Below, piece after piece: positions 55,440 through 64,000 of a DNA stretch of 64,000 bases. The DNA comes from Aphanothece sacrum FPU1 (GTDB lineage Bacteria; Cyanobacteriota; Cyanobacteriia; Cyanobacteriales; Microcystaceae). The stretch covers positions 1 to 64,000 of the forward strand of contig NZ_BDQK01000006.1 in the NCBI RefSeq assembly GCF_003864295.1. The letters are read 5' to 3'. The position numbers were made by a program, and so were the translations under genes. How positions within the stretch are numbered: position 1 is the first letter of the stretch; each line of letters starts with the position of its first letter. The notes beneath the pieces were generated by a model. The model made no database searches, was not told where the DNA came from, and saw only the letters and a list, made by a program, of their open reading frames with translations.

Positions 55440-55445
55440 TATACT
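55440..55445 (+). promoter_or_regulatory. -10 element TATACT downstream of the CRP site
   Basis: TATACT gives a predicted start near 55452. No good -35 is present, since the CRP site occupies it, as expected for an activator-dependent promoter. Confidence 0.5.
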
Positions 55446-55597
55446 GAATCACAGGGAAGTTTCAGGACTAACTCAACTTAACCTAAAGGTTTGGTTGAAA
55501 TTCTGTGTTGTTCTTTATTGGTTTTAATTGCTTGTCTTTATTCATATTACTGACTTTTATATAGCTGAAGGTTGAGCAGCTTTAAAGGAGAAAAACA

Positions 55598-56914
55598 ATG
55601 TTAATTGCCACTCAATTACAAAAAGACTTTGAAAATTTAGTTAGAGAGGATACCTTATTTGATGATTACTTTAAACATTGGGTTAATCATCCTGATAAGT
55701 ATTTAGATAGACTAGAACAGTTATTGTTTGAAGATTCAGTAGATTTTATTAAAATTTGTCGTAATATTCCTGAAAATATTAGCTATTTTCTCAATCGCAT
55801 TTGTTGTTATTTTATTAATCATTTGGGACTTGATAGACGTTTTAGAAATGACCTTTATAGTTCTTTAACTCGTCTCATTAATATTTTAGAAAATGCCGCA
55901 TCCAAACCGGTTATTTCTTCTTCTCTTCAACCCTTTTTTACAAAAGTAAGAATTATTGAAGGGGAACCGGAAACCCCTACAGCTTTTGAAAGAATTAAAT
56001 TGGCTGTAGACAAGTATAAGAAACTAGAAGATGATACAGAACCTAATTGGAAGCGGAAACAAAGATTAGGGCAACGTTTAATACGTTATCCTCATCTATA
56101 TGGTTCTTATTTAGGAGCATCTGATAACACCACTTTTGGACAAACAACACAGGTAAGACAAAGCCAATATATTAATAATTATACTGTCGATTTACATCGT
56201 TATCTTCGTCAGGAAACGATGAAAGATAACAATAAAGATCTAGCAGATTCTTTTGCGGTAGGATCAGTAGGGAAGAATTGGGATAATCCAACTCAATTGA
56301 AAAAAGTTAATCTTTATAAATCAATTTATTACTATAAAAAAACAGAAAGTAAGTTTAAAGAAAGATCTCTTTTTGTGACAGGTCACTATGAGAAAACGTC
56401 TTTATTAGAATGTAAGTTAATGATCTATCAAGTGATTGTTAGTCTATTTCCTCCTGAATATCAAAAAGCCTTTGTTACTCAAAAACTTTTAGCTAGTCTA
56501 CAAGGACAAGAAGCTAGTTATAATAATAAAAATGCTGAATTAGCTTTGATTAAAACGGCTATTGATTATTGTTTCAAATTATTAGTCATTGATGATGATA
56601 AAAATCATTTCTTTTTCATTGATATGATTAGTAATATGGGGGCTAAAAAAACTTTAAATATTTTCTTACAATTGATTCATTGTTATCCGATAGATCCTCA
56701 TAGTAAAGATCAACAAGATAAAAAACAAAGAATGCTCATAGCTTTAGAAAAAAGATTAGCCATGTTATTCAAAAATTACGAAGATTTTGATGAGACTGAA
56801 ATGGCCTGGCTAATTAATTTTCTGGAATATTTCCATATTGCCACTGCCTTACAATTTGATGGACTTGATCTAGGGGGAATTAAAATTCCTTCTGATGTTC
56901 TTAATGCTGGTTAA
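55598..56914 (+). CDS. Conserved protein of unknown function, likely under CRP control
   Basis: A 438-residue soluble, mostly helical protein with AAGGAG ten bases before ATG. Seen: an acidic N-terminal helix bundle (LVREDTLFDDYFKHWVNHPD), FLNRICCYFINHLGLDRRFR, a central less regular part with LIRYPHLYGSYLGAS, and a C-terminal helical domain (AWLINFLEYFHIATALQFDG). No catalytic motif or transmembrane helix is obvious. I do not recognise a family. The upstream CRP site suggests a role in cAMP-linked behaviour such as motility or surface change (inference). Confidence 0.75.
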   Translation: MLIATQLQKDFENLVREDTLFDDYFKHWVNHPDKYLDRLEQLLFEDSVDFIKICRNIPENISYFLNRICCYFINHLGLDRRFRNDLYSSLTRLINILENAASKPVISSSLQPFFTKVRIIEGEPETPTAFERIKLAVDKYKKLEDDTEPNWKRKQRLGQRLIRYPHLYGSYLGASDNTTFGQTTQVRQSQYINNYTVDLHRYLRQETMKDNNKDLADSFAVGSVGKNWDNPTQLKKVNLYKSIYYYKKTESKFKERSLFVTGHYEKTSLLECKLMIYQVIVSLFPPEYQKAFVTQKLLASLQGQEASYNNKNAELALIKTAIDYCFKLLVIDDDKNHFFFIDMISNMGAKKTLNIFLQLIHCYPIDPHSKDQQDKKQRMLIALEKRLAMLFKNYEDFDETEMAWLINFLEYFHIATALQFDGLDLGGIKIPSDVLNAG

Positions 56915-56961
56915 ATATTAGGGTTTAATGTTATTTATTTCTGTCAATTCTTTAATAATTG

Positions 56962-56992
56962 TAGGTTGGGTTGAGGAACGAAACCCAACAAA
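56962..56992. repeat. Palindromic repeat taggttgggttgaggaacgaaacccaacaa, copy 2
   Basis: Same sequence as 52771-52800, again shortly after a coding region. Confidence 0.85.
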
Positions 56993-57022
56993 CCGCCCCT
57001 AATAAGATTTTAACCATATTGT

Positions 57023-57152
57023 GGTTCCCCCGATATCTTGCTATAGAATGTGTGTTAGAGTTACAATCTTTAAAATGGTGGGTTACGACGCGGACAAAAA
57101 CTTATTAGTTTTCCCTCAAAATCGTTGCCGCGTCTAACCCACCCTACTTATA
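57023..57152 (+). repeat. MITE-like dispersed repeat, copy D (diverged)
   Basis: Keeps cccgatatcttgctataga, tggtgggttacgacgcgg and gccgcgtctaacccaccc but differs widely between them. No terminal inverted repeats remain. Ends near the nadA stop. Confidence 0.75.
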
Positions 57153-57153
57153 A

Positions 57154-58125
57154 TTAAACAGAAAGTTCTAACATTCTTTGAATGGGACGTAAAGCAGCTA
57201 GACGAATAGACTCATCCATAGTAATTTCTGGGGTTTTAAACTTCATTGCTAAATATAATTTTTCTAAAGTATTCAAACGCATATGAGGACATTCATTACA
57301 AGGACAATTATCTATTCCTGGTGCTGGAATAAATAGTTTATCAGGGGTTTCTTTCTCCATTTGATGAATAATACCCGGTTCAGTAGCGACAATAAAGGTA
57401 CGACTCGGACTCTGTTGAGAATACTGTAGTAATGCAGTGGTAGAACCGATATAATTAGCATGAGCTAAAACTGAAGGTTCACATTCAGGATGAGCAATAA
57501 CTTCTGCATCAGGATGTTCAATTTTCAACTGCACAATTTTCTTCTCTGAGAAGGTTTCATGCACCATACAACTCCCTTGCCATAAGATTAAATCTCGTCC
57601 GGTTTGTTCCATAACATACCGTCCTAAATTACGATCTGGAGCAAAAATAATGGGGCGATCTTTCGGTAGTTGATTAACAATTTTGACTGCATTAGAACTG
57701 GTACAAATAATATCGCTCATTGCCTTGATTTCTGCACTACAATTGATGTAAGAAACCACCAAACAATTAGGATATTGGGCTTTAAATTCAGCAAATTCTT
57801 TGGGAGGACAACTATCTGCTAAGGAACAACCGGCCGCTAAATCAGGCAATAATACCAATTTATCAGGATTGAGGATTTTTGCGGTTTCTGCCATAAAATG
57901 AACTCCCGCAAAGACAATAACCTCAGCATTGGTACTAGCTGCTTGTTGTGATAGTCCCAGAGAATCGCCGATAAAATCAGCAATATCTTGAATATCAGGG
58001 TCTTGATAATAATGAGCTAAAATAACCGCCTTTAACTCTTTTTTTAGGGCGTTGATGGCAATAAACAAGTCATTAGGTAAGAAAGAAGTTGTTGAGGATT
58101 GCTCAGGGCGTACAATTGTAAACAC
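57154..58125 (-). CDS. nadA: Quinolinate synthase
   Basis: [4Fe-4S] enzyme that condenses iminoaspartate with dihydroxyacetone phosphate in NAD synthesis. The 323 residues show [20 protein letters not shown] (about 41-60), the three cluster cysteines in [22 protein letters not shown] and [14 protein letters not shown], and HPECEP (about 214). The start ATG 58125 begins MFTIVRPEQ. Single gene, divergent from the next. Confidence 0.94.
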   Translation of the reverse strand: MFTIVRPEQSSTTSFLPNDLFIAINALKKELKAVILAHYYQDPDIQDIADFIGDSLGLSQQAASTNAEVIVFAGVHFMAETAKILNPDKLVLLPDLAAGCSLADSCPPKEFAEFKAQYPNCLVVSYINCSAEIKAMSDIICTSSNAVKIVNQLPKDRPIIFAPDRNLGRYVMEQTGRDLILWQGSCMVHETFSEKKIVQLKIEHPDAEVIAHPECEPSVLAHANYIGSTTALLQYSQQSPSRTFIVATEPGIIHQMEKETPDKLFIPAPGIDNCPCNECPHMRLNTLEKLYLAMKFKTPEITMDESIRLAALRPIQRMLELSV

Positions 58126-58490
58126 AGTAAAAGGAAACTCCTCAAAGAATTATAGTTAATATTACCAAAAATAATAGCACAAAATCTCATTGTACCATAA
58201 AAAGTTCCGTAAGGGTTTAACAATGTTAAGCTAAGTTCGATATAAGATAATCGCTATAGAAAAGGTTTTAACAACATATCCCTTTTCATTTGTCTTGAAA
58301 AATAGATAATTATTCTGAAGTTGACTTAAATCTTATAATTACTGCTACTATTGAGAAAGTAGATATCAATTACATCTAACTAAACTTAGGGTAAACCAGG
58401 CTATTTATTGAGTTTCAAACTTCGTTGAAATTTGTTAATAAACGAAATTGAAATTCTTGTGCTACAGAACTTTCCAGGTAAAAAATAACC
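58126..58490. other. Divergent intergenic region, nadA and unknown gene
   Basis: About 365 AT-rich bases. A TATAAT near 58336 lacks a correctly spaced -35. No gene or repeat is evident. Confidence 0.4.
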
Positions 58491-59111
58491 ATGGCTAAAC
58501 CCGAAAAGAATCCAACAACTGCACCTAGCTTCTTAAGAGATGCTTTTCAGTCTTATGCTCAATTTACAGTTGATCAAAAACAAGACGCTCAAAAACGAGC
58601 CTTAAAATGGCTACAAATTCATATACAATCTGACTTATCCGATCAAACTATTCTTGATCAATTTGCACAAAAATGGCGCACGGGTAAACTTTCCCCTTCC
58701 AATGCCAATGATTCACCCTTACATCTAGAAAATTTACCCCGTTCTTATAAAGGCACTGACTCTATCAATGCTCATCAAGAAGAAGCCTTTAGTTTTCTAC
58801 AAGAACAAATTCCTACAGCACTGCAAGATGAGTTTAAAGCAAGATGGGAAGTTAAAAAAAGACTCAAAGTTTCTGGTGCTTCTGGAACCCCTTTAAAGAT
58901 TGATGAAACAGAACCGGAAGTTTTGCAAAAAAATGATCCTGATGGAGAGGGGAAAACTTGGTATCAAGTCAATAAAGGAGATATTTATTATGTGCTTTCT
59001 AGTGAGGAAAAAGGCGATAATTATCTCGTCGTAATGACAGAAGAAATAGGTTCCGAAAATCGTAATACTTGGTATGTGTCTAAAACAGACGTTGAGATCT
59101 CTAATCTCTAA
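58491..59111 (+). CDS. Conserved protein of unknown function
   Basis: A 206-residue hydrophilic protein. Two related helical segments (RALKWLQIHIQSDLSDQTIL with FAQKWR, and EEAFSFLQEQIPTALQDEFK with ARW) suggest an internal duplication in residues 35-125. The last 65 residues (TWYQVNKGDIYYVLSSEEKG, then TWYVSKTDVEI) look like a small beta, SH3-like domain. Family not recognised. Cytoplasmic by composition. Confidence 0.68.
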   Translation: MAKPEKNPTTAPSFLRDAFQSYAQFTVDQKQDAQKRALKWLQIHIQSDLSDQTILDQFAQKWRTGKLSPSNANDSPLHLENLPRSYKGTDSINAHQEEAFSFLQEQIPTALQDEFKARWEVKKRLKVSGASGTPLKIDETEPEVLQKNDPDGEGKTWYQVNKGDIYYVLSSEEKGDNYLVVMTEEIGSENRNTWYVSKTDVEISNL

Positions 59112-59838
59112 TACCTTGTTTAAACTAAGTATTAGTTGGGTAACTTTTTAAGAAAGGTTTCCCAATTTTTCTAATATTTGTAGCACTTGATAAAGTTCCT
59201 GATTTGAGGTAAATAAAGCAAAAATTCGTGAAATATCGTATTCTGGAGAATCTTTTTGCATCAGCTTAACCTAGAGTAGTTATGGCTTCTGTGATAGCAG
59301 TAGACATCTTAAATAACCAACACAATTACAATTATGTTCTATTTTAGTCCAGTTCTCATGTAGAGGAGAAAGTCCTCAACTTTCTCACCTCAAACCCAAT
59401 TTTAATAACAAAAACTTATCAATAATCCCCTATCACTTTTAAAATTTCTAATTTACATTCTGTTACTTGTAATAAAACTTAACAGATTATTGAGAATATT
59501 TCTTATTTGTAAACGAAGTCAAGGGATTTTTGCGCTATAGTCTAATTTTCATAATAGGATTCTGGTATTCAATTTTTCTCTAAATTGACCTCAAACCCCG
59601 ATAAATTCGTGAAAAAGCTTCAATCAGTCTGGTGATGAACTCCCAAAAAATCAAAATTTAACCCAGAAAACGCCCGAAAAATTAGCTCTTTTTTATAAAT
59701 TTTTGTTACGAGAAAAAAAACAAATTTGACAAAAAGTATTAAATATGTATAGAGAATTATCAACTCAAGACAACTAAAACAGTTAGTACTTAGCCACTGC
59801 TATAATTAAGATACAATCAGCAGCAGGGAAGTAAAAAA
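59112..59838. other. 727-bp intergenic region, mostly empty
   Basis: A 37-residue frame on the reverse strand (59148-59261, MQKDSPEYDISRIFALFTSN) looks protein-like but is too short to call. TATAAT at about 59800 with cagggaag before GTG 59839 fits a promoter and ribosome site for the next gene. The rest is AT-rich without visible structure. Confidence 0.5.
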
Positions 59839-60111
59839 GTGCAAGCTATCCTCTTAAGCAGCGAAGAAGTTGCCAAACGTGCCAAACAATTATATGAAAA
59901 TGGTATTCGTCAACAAGTAGAAACACCAGAAAATATCGGTAAAATGGTAATTATTGATATAGAAACAGGTGAATATGCCATTGATAAAATAGGCAGAGAA
60001 TCAGCCCATTATCTAAGGAATAAAAACAGATTAGCTCGACTGTTTGGTATTCGGATTGGCTATAAATTCGCGGTTTCTTTCTGTGGTGATATGGAGCGTG
60101 ATATTAGATGA
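59839..60111 (+). CDS. Small conserved protein paired with aspartic-protease genes
   Basis: A 90-residue protein from GTG 59839. It reads SSEEVAKRAKQLYENGIRQQ, VIIDIETGEYAIDK and ESAHYLRNKNRLARLFGIRI. In cyanobacteria such proteins commonly sit just before a small clan AA aspartic protease, perhaps as a toxin-antitoxin-like pair (from memory). The partner start is present but broken (60108). Confidence 0.7.
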   Translation: MQAILLSSEEVAKRAKQLYENGIRQQVETPENIGKMVIIDIETGEYAIDKIGRESAHYLRNKNRLARLFGIRIGYKFAVSFCGDMERDIR

Positions 60112-60218
60112 TTTCTGGGATTATCAAAAACGGATATCCATTAAGTAATTATTTTCCTGATTATTCCTGCTTATTTTTCTCTGGTTTAGAATACATTAAA
60201 GCACAGTTTTTTTGTTAA
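60108..60218 (+). pseudogene. N-terminal stub of a clan AA aspartic protease
   Basis: ATG 60108 overlaps the upstream stop (ATGA) and opens MISGIIKNGYPLSNYFPD, the usual start of these proteases (MISGIV-NGYP), but the catalytic DTG segment is absent and the frame stops after 36 codons. Deleted remnant. Confidence 0.6.
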
Positions 60219-60572
60219 TCATTGCCCTGTTAATTATACAAAAAAAAATGGCGTTGCTGATTGATGATATGATTTTTATCTCGCGCAAAGACGCATTTTA
60301 ATAAAAAATATTGACAAAATACACAAGTTGTGAAGGTAAAGCAACTATCAATTATCCATTGATAAGTGTTTATGTTGTCGCCTGAACGTGATATTATTAC
60401 TGCTGGTTTGCTATGGGACACTTTAGAGCATGGCTATCATGCAGAAAACAGACCTGTTGAACCATTTAACGAGTTCATCAGGGTTGTTTGCCAGTGCCAA
60501 TATAAGCCAAATAACTCGATTAGCTTCATTCTTAGTCAAGGATAACCGAGTCTAATCAAAAACCGTAAACCT
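60219..60572. other. Upstream region of the ATP synthase operon
   Basis: Contains ggcgttgctgattgatg (60249), and TTGACA at about 60314 without a clear -10. A long leader for atp1 is likely. A reverse frame of 63 codons here is not convincing. Confidence 0.45.
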
Positions 60573-60995
60573 ATGCCATTGACCGAACCCCAAACCGAAG
60601 CTACCGAGAAAATTACAGTCGCAACCGATCCCATGAAAGACTATTATCAGTTACAGCGAACCCTGCTGCTGCTGAGTTTAGGATTAACCGGAATCATCTT
60701 TATTAGCGTCTGGGTCTTCTATTCTCTGAATATAGCTCTAAATTATTTATTAGGAGCTTGTGTTGGTATAGTGTACTTAAAGTTACTAGCTGGCGAAGTA
60801 GAGAAAATCGGAACCACGGGGAACAGGGTTGGCACGAAAGGACTGGCTCTATTTGCTGCCATGATTATTTTAGCCAGTCGATGGCAAGAACTACACATTG
60901 TCCCAGTATTTCTGGGATTTCTGACCTATAAAGTCGCCATAATCGTTTATACGCTGCAAAGCGTCATGGCACCAGAGCCAAAACCAAACGATTAG
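60573..60995 (+). CDS. atp1: ATP synthase protein I-like subunit, first gene of the atp operon
   Basis: A 140-residue protein with four hydrophobic segments (about 30-135) and a polar N-terminus. Position immediately before subunit a, and the fold, identify it as the cyanobacterial Atp1/AtpI assembly factor, which helps form the c-ring. Poorly conserved sequence, so the call rests mainly on context. Confidence 0.85.
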   Translation: MPLTEPQTEATEKITVATDPMKDYYQLQRTLLLLSLGLTGIIFISVWVFYSLNIALNYLLGACVGIVYLKLLAGEVEKIGTTGNRVGTKGLALFAAMIILASRWQELHIVPVFLGFLTYKVAIIVYTLQSVMAPEPKPND

Positions 60996-61046
60996 GACAC
61001 AAGGAAATCGATAATTTCCGTAATTAGACTAGGTAAATATTAGCCA

Positions 61047-61805
61047 ATGACAATGTTAGATGGTTTGAGCATACTAAATTCCCTGCCCCTTGCTGCTTTA
61101 GAAGTTGGCAAGCACTGGTATTGGGAAATTGGCAATTTAAAATTACACGGGCAGGTATTTCTGGCCTCCTGGTTTGTCATTGTCCTGTTGGTTATTGCCT
61201 CCCTAGCCGCAAAACCAAAACAAGGTCAAATGGTTCCAGGTGGGATGCAAAACTTCATGGAATACGTCCTAGAATTTTTGCGAGACTTAGCGAAAAATCA
61301 ACTAGGAGAAAAGCATTATCGACAATGGTTGCCCTTCATCGGGACATTATTTTTGTTTATTTTTGTCTCTAACTGGTCAGGAGCATTAATTCCTTGGAAA
61401 CTGATTACAATTCCAGAAGGAGAATTAGCCGCTCCCACCAATGACATTAATACCACCGTTGCCTTAGCATTGTTAACCTCACTAGCGTATTTTTACGCGG
61501 GTTTGAGTAAGAAAGGACTAGGATATTTTGCCAACTATATCCAACCGATTCCCATTCTCTTACCCATTAAAATTCTAGAAGATTTCACCAAGCCCCTCTC
61601 CCTAAGCTTCCGTCTGTTTGGTAACATCTTAGCTGATGAACTGGTTGTGGGAGTTCTTGTATTTTTAGTCCCCCTATTAGTGCCATTACCCCTAATGGCA
61701 TTAGGATTATTTACCAGTGCCATTCAAGCTTTAGTGTTCGCCACCTTAGCGGGTGCCTACATTCATGAAGCCATTGAGTCGGAAGAAGAAGAAGAACACG
61801 GGTAA
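61047..61805 (+). CDS. atpB: ATP synthase F0 subunit a
   Basis: A 252-residue membrane protein forming the proton half-channels (named atpI in plastids). Seen: the essential Arg in [17 protein letters not shown] (about 190), [20 protein letters not shown] and the C-terminal [15 protein letters not shown]. Second gene of the operon, 51 bases after atp1. Confidence 0.95.
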   Translation: MTMLDGLSILNSLPLAALEVGKHWYWEIGNLKLHGQVFLASWFVIVLLVIASLAAKPKQGQMVPGGMQNFMEYVLEFLRDLAKNQLGEKHYRQWLPFIGTLFLFIFVSNWSGALIPWKLITIPEGELAAPTNDINTTVALALLTSLAYFYAGLSKKGLGYFANYIQPIPILLPIKILEDFTKPLSLSFRLFGNILADELVVGVLVFLVPLLVPLPLMALGLFTSAIQALVFATLAGAYIHEAIESEEEEEHG

Positions 61806-62069
61806 CCGTAAAATCATCTCTGGGCTAACCTAAAAAAAATAGGCAAAGATCATTTGAGCAAAAAAGCCCAAAACATAAGACAATAACAAAGAAGTCCGAG
61901 AGAAAATTCAACCGAAAATTCTGGACGACTTAGGTCTTGATCTGTTGGGAGTTCTTAACAATACAAGTCAAAACCATGTTTTGCTTGGGAACTTCGCACT
62001 CCTAAAATTTAGCCTGATCAACTTAGTTTGCAATTTTGTTCTGTCAATAAATTAACGAGGAAAAAATAA

Positions 62070-62315
<246 letters not shown>

Positions 62316-62399
62316 AACTTAATCAGATGGTAGAGACAGCATCTAGGCTGGCTCTACCGAAGAAAAGCTTTAATTAGATTGGAAGTGGATGGGTGAAAA

Positions 62400-62831
62400 A
62401 TGTTTGATTTTGATGCAACTTTGCCCATGATGGCATTGCAATTTGTTGTGTTAGCGGTGATTCTCAATAGCATCTTTTACAAGCCATTAAACAAGGTATT
62501 AGATGAACGGGCAGAATACATCCGTAAACAAGAAGCTGATGGGCAAGAAAGGCTAACTAAAGCCAAAGAACTCGCCAAAGAATATGAAAAACAGCTAGCA
62601 GATGCTCGTAAGCAGTCTCAAGAAGTCATTGCTTCTGCACAAGCAGATGCTCAAAAAATGGCCGCTCAAGCTGTTGCTGTAGCACAAAAAGACGCTCAAG
62701 TCAAGAAAGAAACAGTAGCTCAAGAAATTGAGCAACAACGCCAAGAGGCTCTAACGAATCTAGAACAACAGGTGGATTCTTTGAGTCGTCAAATCCTAGA
62801 AAAATTACTAGGCCCTGAATTTGTAAGGTAA
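62400..62831 (+). CDS. atpG: ATP synthase F0 subunit b'
   Basis: A 143-residue subunit: one N-terminal membrane helix (about 10-27), then a long charged helix ([20 protein letters not shown]). Photosynthetic organisms use separate b and b' chains in the peripheral stalk. It ends with [13 protein letters not shown]. Confidence 0.93.
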   Translation: MFDFDATLPMMALQFVVLAVILNSIFYKPLNKVLDERAEYIRKQEADGQERLTKAKELAKEYEKQLADARKQSQEVIASAQADAQKMAAQAVAVAQKDAQVKKETVAQEIEQQRQEALTNLEQQVDSLSRQILEKLLGPEFVR

Positions 62832-62860
62832 AAACGCCATCCGTTGACTAATAAACAGGT

Positions 62861-63397
62861 ATGATCGATTCTTTTTTATTATTAGCCACAGAAAGCCATG
62901 GTGAGGGTGGGGCCTTAATAGGGTTCCATCTTGACTTGTGGGAAAGTAACATCATTAATCTGTCGATTCTTGTTGGTGTTTTGGTGTTTTACGGTCGTAA
63001 AGCGATCGGAAAAATTCTTAGTGATCGGCGCAGCCAAATTGCTCAAGCTATTCAAGAAGTTGAAGCAAGACAAAAGCAGGCGGCAGCAGCCTTAACTGAA
63101 GAACAAAGAAAATTAACCCAAGCCCAAGCAGAAGCCGAACGAATTCGTCAAGCGGCTCAAGAAAGAGCCAAAGTTGTCGCGGCTGAAATTGCCGCCCAAT
63201 GTGAACGGGATGTTATTCGTCTTAGAGACAGTGCCGCCGCCGATTTATCCTCCGAACAAGATAGGGTAATCGCTCAATTGAAAAAGCAAATTGGTCAAAT
63301 GGCCGTAGTTAAAGCTGAAGCTCAACTCAAACAGCAGATTGATGATACGGCTCAACAACGCCTAATTGATCGCAGTATTGCTCAGTTAGGAGGTTAA
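62861..63397 (+). CDS. atpF: ATP synthase F0 subunit b
   Basis: A 178-residue subunit with a longer periplasmic start ([20 protein letters not shown]), one membrane helix (about 34-50) and the long stalk helix with an Ala/Gln-rich coiled coil. It follows b' by 29 bases and precedes delta by two. Confidence 0.94.
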   Translation: MIDSFLLLATESHGEGGALIGFHLDLWESNIINLSILVGVLVFYGRKAIGKILSDRRSQIAQAIQEVEARQKQAAAALTEEQRKLTQAQAEAERIRQAAQERAKVVAAEIAAQCERDVIRLRDSAAADLSSEQDRVIAQLKKQIGQMAVVKAEAQLKQQIDDTAQQRLIDRSIAQLGG

Positions 63398-63399
63398 TT

Positions 63400-63957
63400 G
63401 TGAAAGGTTCACTTTTTAGTACACAAGTTGCCGAGCCTTATGCTCAGGCACTGATGTCTTTAGCTCAATCTCAGCAAAGCATAGAGTCTTTGGGAGAAGA
63501 TTGTCGTTCTCTGCTGGAACTCTGGAACAATTCTCCAGATTTACGGGAGTTTATCAATTCTCCAGTCACTAACGAAGAAAATAAGAAAGCGGTACTCAGA
63601 CGGGTACTTGGCGATAATGCCAATACCTATTTGACCAATTTCATTATGCTTTTAATTGATAAACGGAGACTGGTTTACTTACCGGAAATTTGCCAACAAT
63701 ATTTGGCTTTACTACGGAAATTGACCAATACGGTCTTAGCTGAAGTTAGTTCTGCTCAGGCTTTGAGTGAAGAACAACGTTCAGCCGTTTGTGAAAAGAT
63801 TAAACAATTGACCCAAGCTCAATCAATTGAGTTACAAACCACGGTTGATCCCGACTTAATTGGTGGGGTAGTGATCAAAGTTGGCTCACAAGTCTTTGAT
63901 GCTAGTCTTCGCGGACAACTGCGTCGTATTAGTCTTAATCTCGGTGGTGCCTCCTAA
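63400..63957 (+). CDS. atpH: ATP synthase F1 subunit delta
   Basis: A 185-residue subunit (also called AtpD in cyanobacteria) that fixes the stalk to the F1 head. It begins at GTG 63400, seven bases after TTAGGAGG, and reads [14 protein letters not shown], then [20 protein letters not shown] at the end. atpA would be expected next, beyond the window. Confidence 0.95.
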   Translation: MKGSLFSTQVAEPYAQALMSLAQSQQSIESLGEDCRSLLELWNNSPDLREFINSPVTNEENKKAVLRRVLGDNANTYLTNFIMLLIDKRRLVYLPEICQQYLALLRKLTNTVLAEVSSAQALSEEQRSAVCEKIKQLTQAQSIELQTTVDPDLIGGVVIKVGSQVFDASLRGQLRRISLNLGGAS

Positions 63958-63990
63958 GCTAAAACCAATTTAAAATGGGTTTTGGCAAGG
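63957..63990. repeat. Small hairpin repeat after atpH
   Basis: ctaaaaccaatttaaaatggg then ttttggcaagg, the counterpart of the element at 21302. It would sit between delta and the expected atpA gene. Confidence 0.6.
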
Positions 63991-64000
63991 CAAAAAGCAA

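Larger units (their letters stand above)
55221..55597. other. Regulatory region upstream of the 438-residue unknown gene
   Basis: Contains a palindromic repeat (gtaggggcgag...gataaacccgg, 55323-55388), the CRP site (55403-55418), a -10 box (55440-55445) and an apparent leader of about 145 bases before the ATG at 55598. Confidence 0.7.

Overview
The window is chromosomal DNA from a cyanobacterium. The evidence is an ATP synthase operon in the cyanobacterial order (atp1, a, c, b', b, delta), a photosynthetic-type NdhD, the carotenoid hydroxylase CrtR, a DesA-type acyl-lipid desaturase, a high-light-inducible protein, a group 3 sigma factor of the SigF type, several cyanobacteria-only DUF families, and many GCGATCGC (HIP1) octamers in AT-rich DNA. 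Protein wording and repeat content suggest a unicellular nitrogen-fixer-like lineage (Crocosphaera/Cyanothece/Aphanothecaceae), but the species cannot be fixed from sequence alone.

Layout. 1-7.8 kb: release factor 3 (cut by the window edge), tyrA with a small overlapping upstream gene, an orphan nucleotidyltransferase, a Uma2 nuclease, a CPA2 antiporter and an AMIN-domain cell-wall amidase. 7.8-20.6 kb: an accessory block with a 2478-residue secreted protein (M23 peptidase, Hint, glycine zipper, FG-GAP, RTX, Calx-beta), two VapBC-type modules (one toxin broken), a STAND ATPase, a kinase stub, fragments of cytosine methyltransferases at both ends and one CRISPR-repeat-like sequence. 20.6-36.3 kb: housekeeping and photosynthesis genes (ferredoxin, crtR, NAD(P)HX repair, KDPG aldolase, lpdA, thioredoxin, WD40 lipoprotein-like gene, hli, Bax inhibitor homologue, sigF). 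36.3-49 kb: glycosyltransferase, ilvE, M61 peptidase, CRP-family regulator, desA, frr-pyrH, ndhD, a DUF3386 gene and a transaldolase carrying an EF-hand tail. 49-50.4 kb: a small toxin-antitoxin island with several broken genes. 50.6-60 kb: periplasmic amino-acid-binding protein, TPR protein, a ClpC-type ATPase lacking the usual middle coiled coil, a conserved unknown behind a textbook CRP site, nadA and two unknowns. 60.5-64 kb: the start of the ATP synthase operon.

Themes. (1) Defence and addiction genes are mostly decayed: toxins of three modules carry single nonsense codons or are deleted while the antitoxin stays intact, and four Uma2 and three DNA methyltransferase loci include at least five fragments. 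(2) Several families of small palindromic repeats are scattered between genes, including a roughly 160-bp MITE-like element with 10-bp terminal inverted repeats, one copy of which truncates a methyltransferase relict. (3) The most unusual intact gene is the giant secreted protein, whose N-terminal peptidase is followed by an intein-like Hint domain ending in His-Asn but without a following Cys/Ser/Thr, which suggests autocleavage rather than splicing. (4) Two small regulatory signals stand out: a perfect CRP site at -41.5 from a -10 box upstream of an unknown 438-residue protein, and a candidate small RNA with a long palindrome and a strong terminator between ndhD and the DUF3386 gene. Translations are mine or read from open frames; family names come from memory of the families, with no database search.
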